Part shown: positions 1-5,438 of the stretch, piece by piece
Layout of the letters: every line of letters starts with the position of its first letter
Numbering within the stretch: the first letter of the stretch is position 1
Source: an uncultured Pseudomonadota bacterium
Lineage (GTDB): Bacteria; Bdellovibrionota_B; Oligoflexia; Oligoflexales; CAILAO01
Direction: 5' to 3'
Assembly: GCA_903832105.1 (NCBI GenBank)
Contig: CAILAO010000128.1
Span: forward strand, 1 to 6,640
Length of the DNA: 6,640 bases
Notes under the pieces: model-generated
What the model saw: only the letters and a program-made list of their open reading frames with translations
What the model was told of the DNA's origin: nothing
The model's database searches: none
Position numbers and translations under genes: made by a program

Positions 1-256
1 CAGTATCCAGAATGTTAAACTGTCGTCTCGCAGGTCTAACGGGAGGACCATGATACTGGATTCCGAGGAGCCTCAGCATATTCATGACGGCGGGCGGTGA
101 GGTGTAGGTGGCGCAGTTTTCTGGATTGATCGTCCCTCCGCACGTTTCGCACCGCGTAACATCGATCTTAAAAGCCCGTTTAAGTAAACGGGACCAGGAA
201 AGTCTGACTCTCATCTCCCCTATCGCCAAGTTCGGTGATGAACCCCTTCTTAACAT
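1..256 (-). pseudogene. IS91-type transposase, C-terminal fragment (5'-truncated, runs off the window)
   Basis: Reading the minus strand from the ATG at 256-254 gives 85 open codons to the window edge. Residues 19-33 read LSWSRLLKRAFKIDV, followed by the CETCGG motif (Cys36, Cys39, with a further Cys48) and by MNMLRLLGI near residue 67. The combination of a Trp-x-x-Leu-Leu-Lys-Arg-x-Phe stretch, an aspartate-valine, a CxxCGG knuckle and a following LGL/LGI helix is how the C-termini of IS91-like (Y2-type) transposases usually end, before a proline-rich tail such as the PPVRPARR seen here. The catalytic body, normally several hundred residues upstream, is absent: an in-frame stop lies at 259-257 and a secreted-protein gene ends at 288. 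The first 14 or so codons carry no recognisable transposase sequence, so homology probably begins near residue 15-19. I read it as a dead remnant of an insertion that landed beside the operon. Family is inferred from memory of the motif. Confidence 0.72.
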
Positions 257-268
257 TCATGAACACGG

Positions 269-289
269 AGCCCTATTCAAATAGAGGCT
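269..289. other. imperfect hairpin at the 3' end of the operon
   Basis: The bases at 269-289 form an imperfect stem (AGCC-CTAT against ATAG-A-GGCT, one bulged base) around a four-base loop, and they overlap the TAG stop (290-288) of the 206-aa protein gene. On the minus (coding) strand the stem is not followed by a T-run, so it is not a standard intrinsic terminator for the operon. A T-run (295-299) follows it on the plus strand, but no plus-strand gene is visible upstream in this window. It may slow decay of the transcript end, or be chance. Confidence 0.25.
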
Positions 290-908
290 ACTGATTTTTA
301 ACAAACAGGATCGAAATCTCAGCAATTTCAAGCTGCGTCTGAGGCATTACGTTACAGACATCGACACTTAAATTTTTGGCCACTCCATCATCGGCAAAGG
401 TGCGCTTTGTTGACTTTTCGAATACTTCGCTTGATTCCACATGAAAGATAGCTCCGCCGCTGCCATCATCCGCAAAAAACTGCCACTGGTCAAGATCTGT
501 AGCCTGAATGGCTGTCGGATCTTCAAAGACTCGGTTCGTGCCATCGATGTCTTGAAAACTCCCCACCACAGCGGCAAGAGGAGATGTGGGTCTGTCGTGC
601 AGGTTTTCTGTGCGAACCCATGCGTCTGCGTAATAACGCACGGTGGCGATAGCCGTACCAGCCCCCAAGAAAGTTTTCTTAGGTGATGCGACAAAACAGC
701 CAACTCTTACTTGATCGGAGTAAGTCACACCCCAACCGTGTTCAAGCCTGCTTCCTTCGGTCTTTACGAAATCGTCGGGTTTAAATGTATATCGTTTCCA
801 GTTGTCTCCATATTCGACTGTTTCGCCGAAAGCATGAGAGGCTATGATCAGCCCCAATATCGAGGTAAAACCTCGAATGGCTTTTTGAAACTCGCTACGC
901 CTTTTCAT
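288..908 (-). CDS. secreted protein of unknown function, probably beta-rich (206 aa)
   Basis: I do not recognise the family. The start is supported by an AGGAG 7 nt upstream of the ATG at 908-906. Residues 1-28 form a long Sec signal peptide: a basic n-region (KRR, K9, R12), a hydrophobic core (about 14-24) and a likely cleavage after Ala-Phe-Gly28. The mature part (about 178 aa) has alternating hydrophobic/polar strands, many Asp/Gly turns (FADDGSGG at 145-152, FADDG at 171-175) and few helices, suggesting a beta sandwich. It contains just two cysteines, Cys71 and Cys185, well placed for one disulfide joining early and late strands. A terminal strand pattern (LEIAEISILFV, 193-203) closes the protein. 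It is the last gene of the operon, 20 nt after the lipoprotein gene, so it is probably co-transcribed. It might be a carbohydrate-binding-like or accessory domain, but nothing in the sequence proves that. Confidence 0.8.
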   Translation of the reverse strand: MKRRSEFQKAIRGFTSILGLIIASHAFGETVEYGDNWKRYTFKPDDFVKTEGSRLEHGWGVTYSDQVRVGCFVASPKKTFLGAGTAIATVRYYADAWVRTENLHDRPTSPLAAVVGSFQDIDGTNRVFEDPTAIQATDLDQWQFFADDGSGGAIFHVESSEVFEKSTKRTFADDGVAKNLSVDVCNVMPQTQLEIAEISILFVKNQ

Positions 909-928
909 ACATGAACTCCTTTATCTGT

Positions 929-2341
929 TTATGGTTTGTAACCTAATCGAAAAGCATCAAACTGCTTATTTCCTAGTGGATCTTGCGCCTTAAATTGTCC
1001 CTGACTCGTAAGCTGATTATAGAGACCAACTGGATCACTTGGTCCGCTTTCATTGACTAAATTAACCATTCGTGCGGTAATGATCGGGCTCGCAAATGAT
1101 GTCCACATGACAGGAAAAGCACCAGCCCCGATACCCCAAGTCACTCTGAATGAGGATGGACCGTCAGTGAGATCCCCGGGACCAGCGTTGACAAACACAT
1201 CATAGCAGTGATCCGCGCGGCGTATAGACGCTGGGATAAGACTTGCCACATCCTCAAAAGAACCCCCTTCGGCCGGTAATAAACCATCGTTTCCAGTAGC
1301 ATTGTAAAAACCGACTCTAATACGATTGGGAAATCGCTCAGTGCTACAGTCGAGCGGATTTCTTTCCGCAGTCGCGTCTTCGACAGTTGAAAAGCCATTA
1401 CGTCCGGATTGCACGACCAGAACATCCGGAATATTTGTCAAAACCTCGTAAAATTGGAGATATAACTCTAGCAATTTTTTGATCTCTTCATCACTGAATG
1501 ATATGTCTGGGCATTCAGCCTTTGCCATTGTCTCTAAAACCGAAGGGTCATGTCCTACCGAAAGATTTATAATCGTGATTCCGAGTTCTTGAATTAGTTG
1601 CTTCAAAGAAGAACTCCCCAACTGTAAGCGTTCGCTGATTTGATTCCACTTTTTTTGGCACAGAACATCCTGGTCCAATGCAAAGACATCGTCATCAGCG
1701 AAAACGAAAGGTGTTTCGGGGCTATTTTCTCCGATAATACTGGTTGTCACCAGTGCATGCCCATTACTTGGGTTATTTGGCAATATAGTAACTTCAATTT
1801 GGCTTATAATAGCGGGGTTCTTAGTATCCATCGCCAGAATAGTGCCTGTCTCAGGGTGATCAGCAATATCATCCTGAAGCAATTTTACTAAGGCTTTGGG
1901 AGCTTTTTTTGGATTTACGAGGTGAGATTGCTTAGCATAGGTCCCATCAGATGAAGACAAAAGCACGCCTTTGGTCCGATGACGATACTTCCCATAAATA
2001 AAATGCCAAGGAATTGATTCCAATACAAGAACAACCGGTCCAGATTTGTTGAACATAAAATCGTTAGCGTCCCATTCAAGATCGACAGGTGTGCACAAAG
2101 GTGAACGTTGGTTTTCAGGACCATCACAGGTTTTAAGAATTTGAGCCGTATCTTCGATGGCCTTCTGGACGGCCTCTCGGTCTTTTTGCGGTCCCCTTTG
2201 CCAATTTGGTTTTATCGACGTCTTATTTTTGTCGCTTGGACTATCGTTTCCGTTGTTATCTTGATGTTTGTTTTTATCGAGCACGGTCCCGCAACTACAT
2301 ACGAACAAAATGATTGCGACTGCTTTTATTAAAATCTTCAT
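929..2341 (-). CDS. lipoprotein with divergent subtilisin-like (S8-type) peptidase domain (470 aa)
   Basis: Residues 1-17 are a lipoprotein signal: MKILIK, a hydrophobic stretch, then Val14-Cys15-Ser16-Cys17 with Cys17 as the lipidated residue. A hydrophilic Asn/Asp/Lys linker (about 20-48) follows. The rest lines up by eye with the subtilase fold: a hydrophobic strand ending in an acid (VVLVLE, Glu108); a His in NGHALVTTSIIG (His195) where subtilases have the HGTHVAG helix; TIINLSVG (256-263) matching the VINLSLG strand; VLVVQSGRNG (307-316), with Asn315 at the oxyanion-hole Asn of AAGN; RIRVGFYNATG (340-350) matching the next core strand; and WTSFASP (413-419), with Ser415 at the nucleophile of GTSMASP. 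Oddities are Trp413 for the usual Gly, and no clear Asp: Glu108 or Asp172 (AMDT) are the candidates. It may therefore be an atypical active protease or a degenerate one. GGAG lies 7 nt before the ATG. The start overlaps the stop of the upstream gene by 4 nt (ATGA), indicating translational coupling. Lipid anchoring places it on a membrane facing the periplasm or surface. The subtilase call rests on motif order only. Confidence 0.68.
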   Translation of the reverse strand: MKILIKAVAIILFVCSCGTVLDKNKHQDNNGNDSPSDKNKTSIKPNWQRGPQKDREAVQKAIEDTAQILKTCDGPENQRSPLCTPVDLEWDANDFMFNKSGPVVLVLESIPWHFIYGKYRHRTKGVLLSSSDGTYAKQSHLVNPKKAPKALVKLLQDDIADHPETGTILAMDTKNPAIISQIEVTILPNNPSNGHALVTTSIIGENSPETPFVFADDDVFALDQDVLCQKKWNQISERLQLGSSSLKQLIQELGITIINLSVGHDPSVLETMAKAECPDISFSDEEIKKLLELYLQFYEVLTNIPDVLVVQSGRNGFSTVEDATAERNPLDCSTERFPNRIRVGFYNATGNDGLLPAEGGSFEDVASLIPASIRRADHCYDVFVNAGPGDLTDGPSSFRVTWGIGAGAFPVMWTSFASPIITARMVNLVNESGPSDPVGLYNQLTSQGQFKAQDPLGNKQFDAFRLGYKP

Positions 2342-3198
2342 AGACCTTCTCCATCTTTTTGAGTCATCTGTGTAGAAAGCATTTGTGGATAATTCCTTTG
2401 TAAGAACTCTTGGATAGTCTTCACACCAACACGATCTCGCATTGCCAGTACGATCCCCGTCGCAACGCTCCGATCAGCTAAAGAGAGATTGTCTTTATTT
2501 GCTGCGGGACTATGCCCGATTGCCTTAAACAGGGATTCGTCGTCCCTGAACAAGCTATCTCCTGAATTGTGAGCTATGGCATTCTGAACGAGCGCGACAA
2601 GATCTTCGCTCTGCTCCTTTACCGTTTCGCCGCGATTATCTAGGGTATTCGCCAAATCTGCGATTGCCTTTTGTAGAGGTTCAACACGGCCTTCTGATGC
2701 TAAATACGCTAGAAACTTTATGTTGTAGACACGCGCGAGCGCCAAATCTTTTCCGAGATCTACCGAAAACGAGGCTGGGTCTGAAACAAGCTTAATTGCA
2801 TTTGAGATGGCAACTTTGTCCTCAGCCAGATTTTTAAAGGATTCTTTTCTAAGGGTTTCCGAAAAAAACATATTTTGGCTTTCATGCAACGCGCGATATA
2901 TCTTGGTTAGTTCTTGCATCTGAACTCTTTCTTCCTCTGCTGCGATTGATGCCGATTTTTTTCTTTTTATTAGAGCTGAAATGGATGCTTTTCTTCCTTC
3001 CATCGCAACCCGCATCGATTCTGGCACCACCGGTTTTGATATCCCTGAAATATTAAAAGGATGATAAGGTCCTGCGTCGGCATCATCTTTTGGCTTACTC
3101 AAGAACGTTTTTGACAAAACGCCCCATATGCCTGCAGTCACGGCGACGGTGATGACCGTCGCCCATAATAGCTTCTTTCTGTTAGATCTAAACCACAT
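2338..3198 (-). CDS. single-pass membrane-anchored helical protein of unknown function (286 aa)
   Basis: Family not recognised. The N-terminus has a basic cap (R4, R7, K8, K9) and one hydrophobic segment (about 10-28) without an obvious cleavage motif, so it should be a signal anchor with the rest in the periplasm. A Lys/Asp/Pro linker (about 30-62) leads into a largely helical domain (about 63-270). That domain has a very charged segment (IKRKKSASIAAEEERVQMQ, 77-95) with coiled-coil character, then several amphipathic helices. There are no cysteines, in contrast to its Cys-rich operon neighbours, and no catalytic motif. AGAGGA lies 8 nt upstream of the ATG. It begins 21 nt after the Hint protein gene and its stop codon overlaps the lipoprotein start by 4 nt, so it is most tightly coupled to the subtilase-like lipoprotein. 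A scaffold or partner of that lipoprotein is a reasonable guess, nothing more. Confidence 0.8.
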   Translation of the reverse strand: MWFRSNRKKLLWATVITVAVTAGIWGVLSKTFLSKPKDDADAGPYHPFNISGISKPVVPESMRVAMEGRKASISALIKRKKSASIAAEEERVQMQELTKIYRALHESQNMFFSETLRKESFKNLAEDKVAISNAIKLVSDPASFSVDLGKDLALARVYNIKFLAYLASEGRVEPLQKAIADLANTLDNRGETVKEQSEDLVALVQNAIAHNSGDSLFRDDESLFKAIGHSPAANKDNLSLADRSVATGIVLAMRDRVGVKTIQEFLQRNYPQMLSTQMTQKDGEGL

Positions 3199-3219
3199 GG
3201 TAACCGTCCTCTTTTAATC

Positions 3220-4017
3220 TTACTGGCGTAATAGAATTTGGCCGATTTCAGCATCGAGGGCATTTTGCCAAAGAAGATCGCCCACAACGACGCCTTCAGC
3301 AATCAGGAGGTGTTCCGCTTTTTCACCGGTCTGCACCAAAAGATTGTATACATGTTTCGAAGTATGCTCCCGGCTAATTGCGGTAATCACAAGTGGAAGC
3401 CCGTACATATCAACTAACATATCGTTAAGAGTGACCTCGTTTGCTCGTATCATTCGTCCGTCACTCAGAAGAAGAGCATGGTTTTGTGTCACCTTTAAAG
3501 TTCGCCCATCGACAAATGTGAAAACGAATAGCGCAGGATCTTCCGGACCGCTTGTGGTGTAGGAGATCTGATGCGGAGCAAGCTTTAGATCATCGAGCGT
3601 AGCCTCAGCCATCGGGCTATAAAGCCATGTCGATTGATCGATGAGTCTTGCTTCCTTCCAAGCAAATCCCTGATCATTAATCGTTAGGATTCTAGTGTCT
3701 TGCTCGAAGCAACTGCAAGGACATGCCGTGTAGATGACTCTTCCAACACAAAAAACCCCAACACCGTGATTTCTCGCATAGTCCCTTTGCTCGTCAGAAA
3801 GGCATTCACCAGTCGTATCAGACGTCAGGTTGAGACACTTTTGCACATCAACATCCGTTGTGTTTCCACATCGATCCCAGTACTTCGGATTGCATAGATC
3901 CCAATCAGAGGGACAATCACCGGGTGGATTCCCTGCGATCGCAGTAAAACTAAAAGCTAACGACAGTGCGACCACCATTGTTCGAAATCTGCGAGTTTTT
4001 AAAGTGGTTGATTTCAT
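3220..4017 (-). CDS. secreted Cys-rich protein with C-terminal Hint (hedgehog/intein) domain (265 aa)
   Basis: The architecture is signal peptide, small Cys-rich domain, Hint domain. Residues 1-28 are a Sec signal ending in the AxA-type site Ala-Ile-Ala28. Residues 29-102 hold eight cysteines (35, 42, 50, 61, 72, 90, 99, 101), possibly four disulfides. The Hint domain begins at Cys103 in CSCFEQDTRIL, the block in which Hint proteins have a nucleophilic Cys followed by a D/G-T-x-I/V-L strand. Residues 177-180 (TQNH) give the conserved block B Thr and His. VYNLLVQTGEKAEHLLIAEG (223-242) is the late strand pair with His236. The strand ends in GVVVGD (242-247) instead of the His-Asn that inteins need for C-terminal cleavage. 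No C-extein domain follows, only about 18 residues. Known Hint chemistry would thus predict N-S acyl shift at Cys103 and cleavage or transfer of the N-terminal domain, as in hedgehog, not splicing. The start at 4017 is chosen because AGGAGG sits 10 nt upstream; the ATG at 4026 is 1 nt from it, and longer versions would lack a clean signal peptide. Domain call firm; activity inferred. Confidence 0.87.
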   Translation of the reverse strand: MKSTTLKTRRFRTMVVALSLAFSFTAIAGNPPGDCPSDWDLCNPKYWDRCGNTTDVDVQKCLNLTSDTTGECLSDEQRDYARNHGVGVFCVGRVIYTACPCSCFEQDTRILTINDQGFAWKEARLIDQSTWLYSPMAEATLDDLKLAPHQISYTTSGPEDPALFVFTFVDGRTLKVTQNHALLLSDGRMIRANEVTLNDMLVDMYGLPLVITAISREHTSKHVYNLLVQTGEKAEHLLIAEGVVVGDLLWQNALDAEIGQILLRQ

Positions 4018-4027
4018 AAAATTCATT

Positions 4028-4033
4028 CCTCCT
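4028..4033 (-). promoter_or_regulatory. ribosome binding site deciding the Hint protein start
   Basis: AGGAGG on the minus strand. It is 10 nt from the ATG at 4017 and only 1 nt from the ATG at 4026, so the downstream ATG is the probable start. The site lies in the 47-nt gap after the 278-aa protein gene, showing independent initiation within the operon. Confidence 0.7.
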
Positions 4034-4064
4034 GATAGTGGCTGTCCATTCCAAAGACAGCAAA

Positions 4065-4901
4065 TTATTGACATTGTTCGCCAAAGTTTCCACTCGCGGA
4101 CGCTTGGTTTAGACACTTGACCTTTTCGATCGACGCTTTAAGTAACTGCTCATAAGCAATACGATATTTGTCCATTAAGTCGACGAGCGACTCTGCTTCG
4201 TCAGCAGCTTGCGTCATTTCATTTCGTAGTATTTCCAAAAAGTTTCCGGCCGCGTTGTTGAAATCTTCCGGAAGCTCTTGATTCACGCCGTCTAGTGTGC
4301 TGTTGACAACACCTAACAACACCGCCAAATGCGGATTCCATTGACTTGTATTTTTCATCACTTCAAGTTTGTCCTTCATGATTAGTAGATGATCACGCGA
4401 CCAACGCTGAAGCTGATCAAAACTTTTCGCAAGCTGGTAAAGTAGAATGGTCTTTTTAACAATCTGAGCATGAAGCCTGGCTGACTCCTGCCAGCGATCT
4501 ATAGTTGACGCAGAAGGAACCAAAGATATTCCTTTGACAACAATCTCGCAATCCTTGCTTAGACTTGATGCGTATGCTTTTTGAGGATTTGGAACCCAGC
4601 TCTTTAGATATCGATTCGCTTTAATAATGATCCGCTGCGGTTCAGACGATCTCAAAAAAGTCTTTGACTCAACATCGCTGGTCAAACCGATGTCAAATTG
4701 GTTTCCTCTACACGAAAACACATAATTTACTGTGACATCACTCTCGAACTCGCACTGACTAAAAATGGTCACGTCCTGAATTCGGCACCCAGTCTGATCG
4801 CTTCCATTGTCGTAATCGCAGTTTATGCCGATCTTCTGGCCGAATGCTTGTCCTCCAAAGAGAACAGCTAGAGCCAAAAAGAAAACCCTAAAAAATCTCA
4901 T
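4065..4901 (-). CDS. secreted protein, Cys-rich N-terminal domain plus helical C-terminal domain (278 aa)
   Basis: Family not recognised. The start at 4901 is preferred over an ATG 18 nt upstream (4919) because AAGGAGG (4907-4913) lies just before it and the protein then begins with a clean signal peptide (MRFFRVFFLALAVLFGGQAFG, cleavage near Gly21). The mature N-terminal part (about 22-128) is strand-like and carries Cys28, 39, 50, 64 and 118. The segment from about 133 to 263 is predicted helical, with Arg/Lys/Leu-rich amphipathic helices such as LLYQLAKSFDQLQRW (153-167) and acidic helices around 226-262. The end holds Cys263 and Cys277, giving seven cysteines in all, so at least one is unpaired or used between chains. 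It is the first gene of the minus-strand operon, 47 nt ahead of the Hint protein gene. The helical half recalls in style, without demonstrable similarity by eye, the 379-aa protein encoded divergently. An extracellular or periplasmic structural role is plausible. Confidence 0.8.
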   Translation of the reverse strand: MRFFRVFFLALAVLFGGQAFGQKIGINCDYDNGSDQTGCRIQDVTIFSQCEFESDVTVNYVFSCRGNQFDIGLTSDVESKTFLRSSEPQRIIIKANRYLKSWVPNPQKAYASSLSKDCEIVVKGISLVPSASTIDRWQESARLHAQIVKKTILLYQLAKSFDQLQRWSRDHLLIMKDKLEVMKNTSQWNPHLAVLLGVVNSTLDGVNQELPEDFNNAAGNFLEILRNEMTQAADEAESLVDLMDKYRIAYEQLLKASIEKVKCLNQASASGNFGEQCQ

Positions 4902-4906
4902 TTGAA

Positions 4907-4913
4907 CCTCCTT
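4907..4913 (-). promoter_or_regulatory. ribosome binding site deciding the 278-aa protein start
   Basis: AAGGAGG on the minus strand, 5 nt upstream of the ATG at 4901-4899. The alternative ATG at 4919 lies upstream of this site and has no comparable motif, so the shorter protein with a clean signal peptide is favoured. Confidence 0.75.
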
Positions 4914-5174
4914 AAACATTTGAATTGTTGCTCAATCTCAATATTCGCACGCTAATTTTGCGCCGAGTCCATTTCCATGTGAAACCCAGATTGAACAAAA
5001 TCCCTTGTGCAATTGACGTGCCATTAAACGCATTTGATTGCTCCAATTTTTTCGGGCTCTTAACAACGTTTCGAATTACCTGAAATTTCGTGTAAAATAT
5101 CAATAACGGTCAAAACTGCACACTCTTCGACATTGACCATCTCGACAAAAATCTTTCAAAAACGGACTCGTGTC

Positions 5175-5210
5175 ATGACCGGATTCCGGCCAGATGACCG
5201 AATTCCAGCC
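5175..5210. repeat. tandem 17-bp imperfect direct repeat with internal dyad
   Basis: Two copies lie 19 nt apart: ATGACCGGATTCCGGCC at 5175-5191 and ATGACCGAATTCCAGCC at 5194-5210, differing at two positions. The first copy is also a near-perfect inverted repeat centred on T5184 (TGACCGGA/TCCGGCCA, one mismatch); the second keeps the dyad less well. The spacing of nearly two helical turns suits a double operator on one DNA face. Read on the minus strand (GGCTGGAATTCGGTCAT, GGCCGGAATCCGGTCAT) it also recalls the short repeated terminal boxes of IS21-family elements, so a leftover insertion-sequence end is the main alternative. Confidence 0.6.
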
Positions 5211-5377
5211 ACTTTCTGTCCAAAATTGAGCCAATTTCAAACGATCGAACGTCCTCTCTCGACGCACCAAAATAAACAGATCTTTGTAGATGCGTGAAAT
5301 TTTTAGCTGCAGAATGTTTGAAATGTCGACGTCTACTTTTTTTCTGCGATGGACTCATTCTTGCACATACGTGCGAC

Positions 5378-5395
5378 GTTTCCCCATGTTTCCCC
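5378..5395. repeat. double GTTTCCCC box with 10-bp period
   Basis: Two GTTTCCCC octamers (5378-5385 and 5388-5395) are separated by AT and flanked by GACGT (5375-5379) and ACGTC (5396-5400) in inverted orientation. An interrupted GCAC-ATAC-GTGC dyad lies just upstream at 5363-5374. The cluster ends about 40 nt before the start codon of the plus-strand gene, where an operator or leader element could act. Function is unknown. Confidence 0.35.
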
Positions 5396-5424
5396 ACGTC
5401 TCTCAGAAGGAGACCATCGCATAG

Positions 5425-5430
5425 AGGAGG
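5425..5430 (+). promoter_or_regulatory. ribosome binding site deciding the 379-aa protein start
   Basis: AGGAGG with 8 nt to the ATG at 5439. The same frame is open back to an ATG at 5349, but the extra 30 residues are not signal-like and have no such site, so the start at 5439, which exposes a signal peptide, is preferred. Confidence 0.8.
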
Positions 5431-5438
5431 TATTTAAC

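Larger units (their letters stand above)
4902..5438. promoter_or_regulatory. 537-nt divergent intergenic region, no supported gene
   Basis: The region separates the minus-strand operon from the plus-strand helical-protein gene and must hold promoters for both, unless transcription enters from elsewhere. I found no sigma70-type -35/-10 pair with good matches and normal spacing in either direction; TTGATA on the minus strand near 5100 with a weak GTAATT downstream is the best I can offer, and it is poor. The region is AT-rich near the operon (4920-5160). It contains a tandem near-palindromic repeat (5175-5210) and a double GTTTCCCC box (5378-5395). Two minus-strand open frames (4912-5103, 5173-5397) start at TTG and GTG, lack ribosome binding sites and resemble nothing I know. 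Confidence 0.5.

Noticed and set aside
175..192. Perfect 8-bp inverted repeat (CCCGTTTA, 2-nt loop)
   Set aside because: It lies inside the conserved Leu-Leu-Lys-Arg coding stretch of the transposase fragment and is best explained by codon content; there is no T-run.
4018..4116. Longer N-terminus for the Hint protein (33 extra residues)
   Set aside because: It would overlap the end of the 278-aa gene, bury the signal peptide and ignore the AGGAGG at 4028-4033.
3220..4901. Polymorphic toxin / immunity system based on the Hint domain
   Set aside because: Polymorphic toxins carry a toxin domain after Hint and a small immunity gene next to it; here the protein ends about 18 residues after Hint and no immunity-like cytosolic gene follows.
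4912..5103. 63-codon minus-strand open frame in the intergenic region
   Set aside because: It starts at a TTG, has no ribosome binding site, has a composition unlike the neighbours and overlaps the leader of the 278-aa protein gene.
5173..5397. 74-codon minus-strand open frame in the intergenic region
   Set aside because: It starts at a GTG inside the GTTTCCCC repeats without a ribosome binding site and ends by translating the tandem repeat; I see no family resemblance.
5349..5438. Longer N-terminus for the 379-aa protein
   Set aside because: The 30 extra residues are not signal-like and the AGGAGG at 5425-5430 points to the ATG at 5439.
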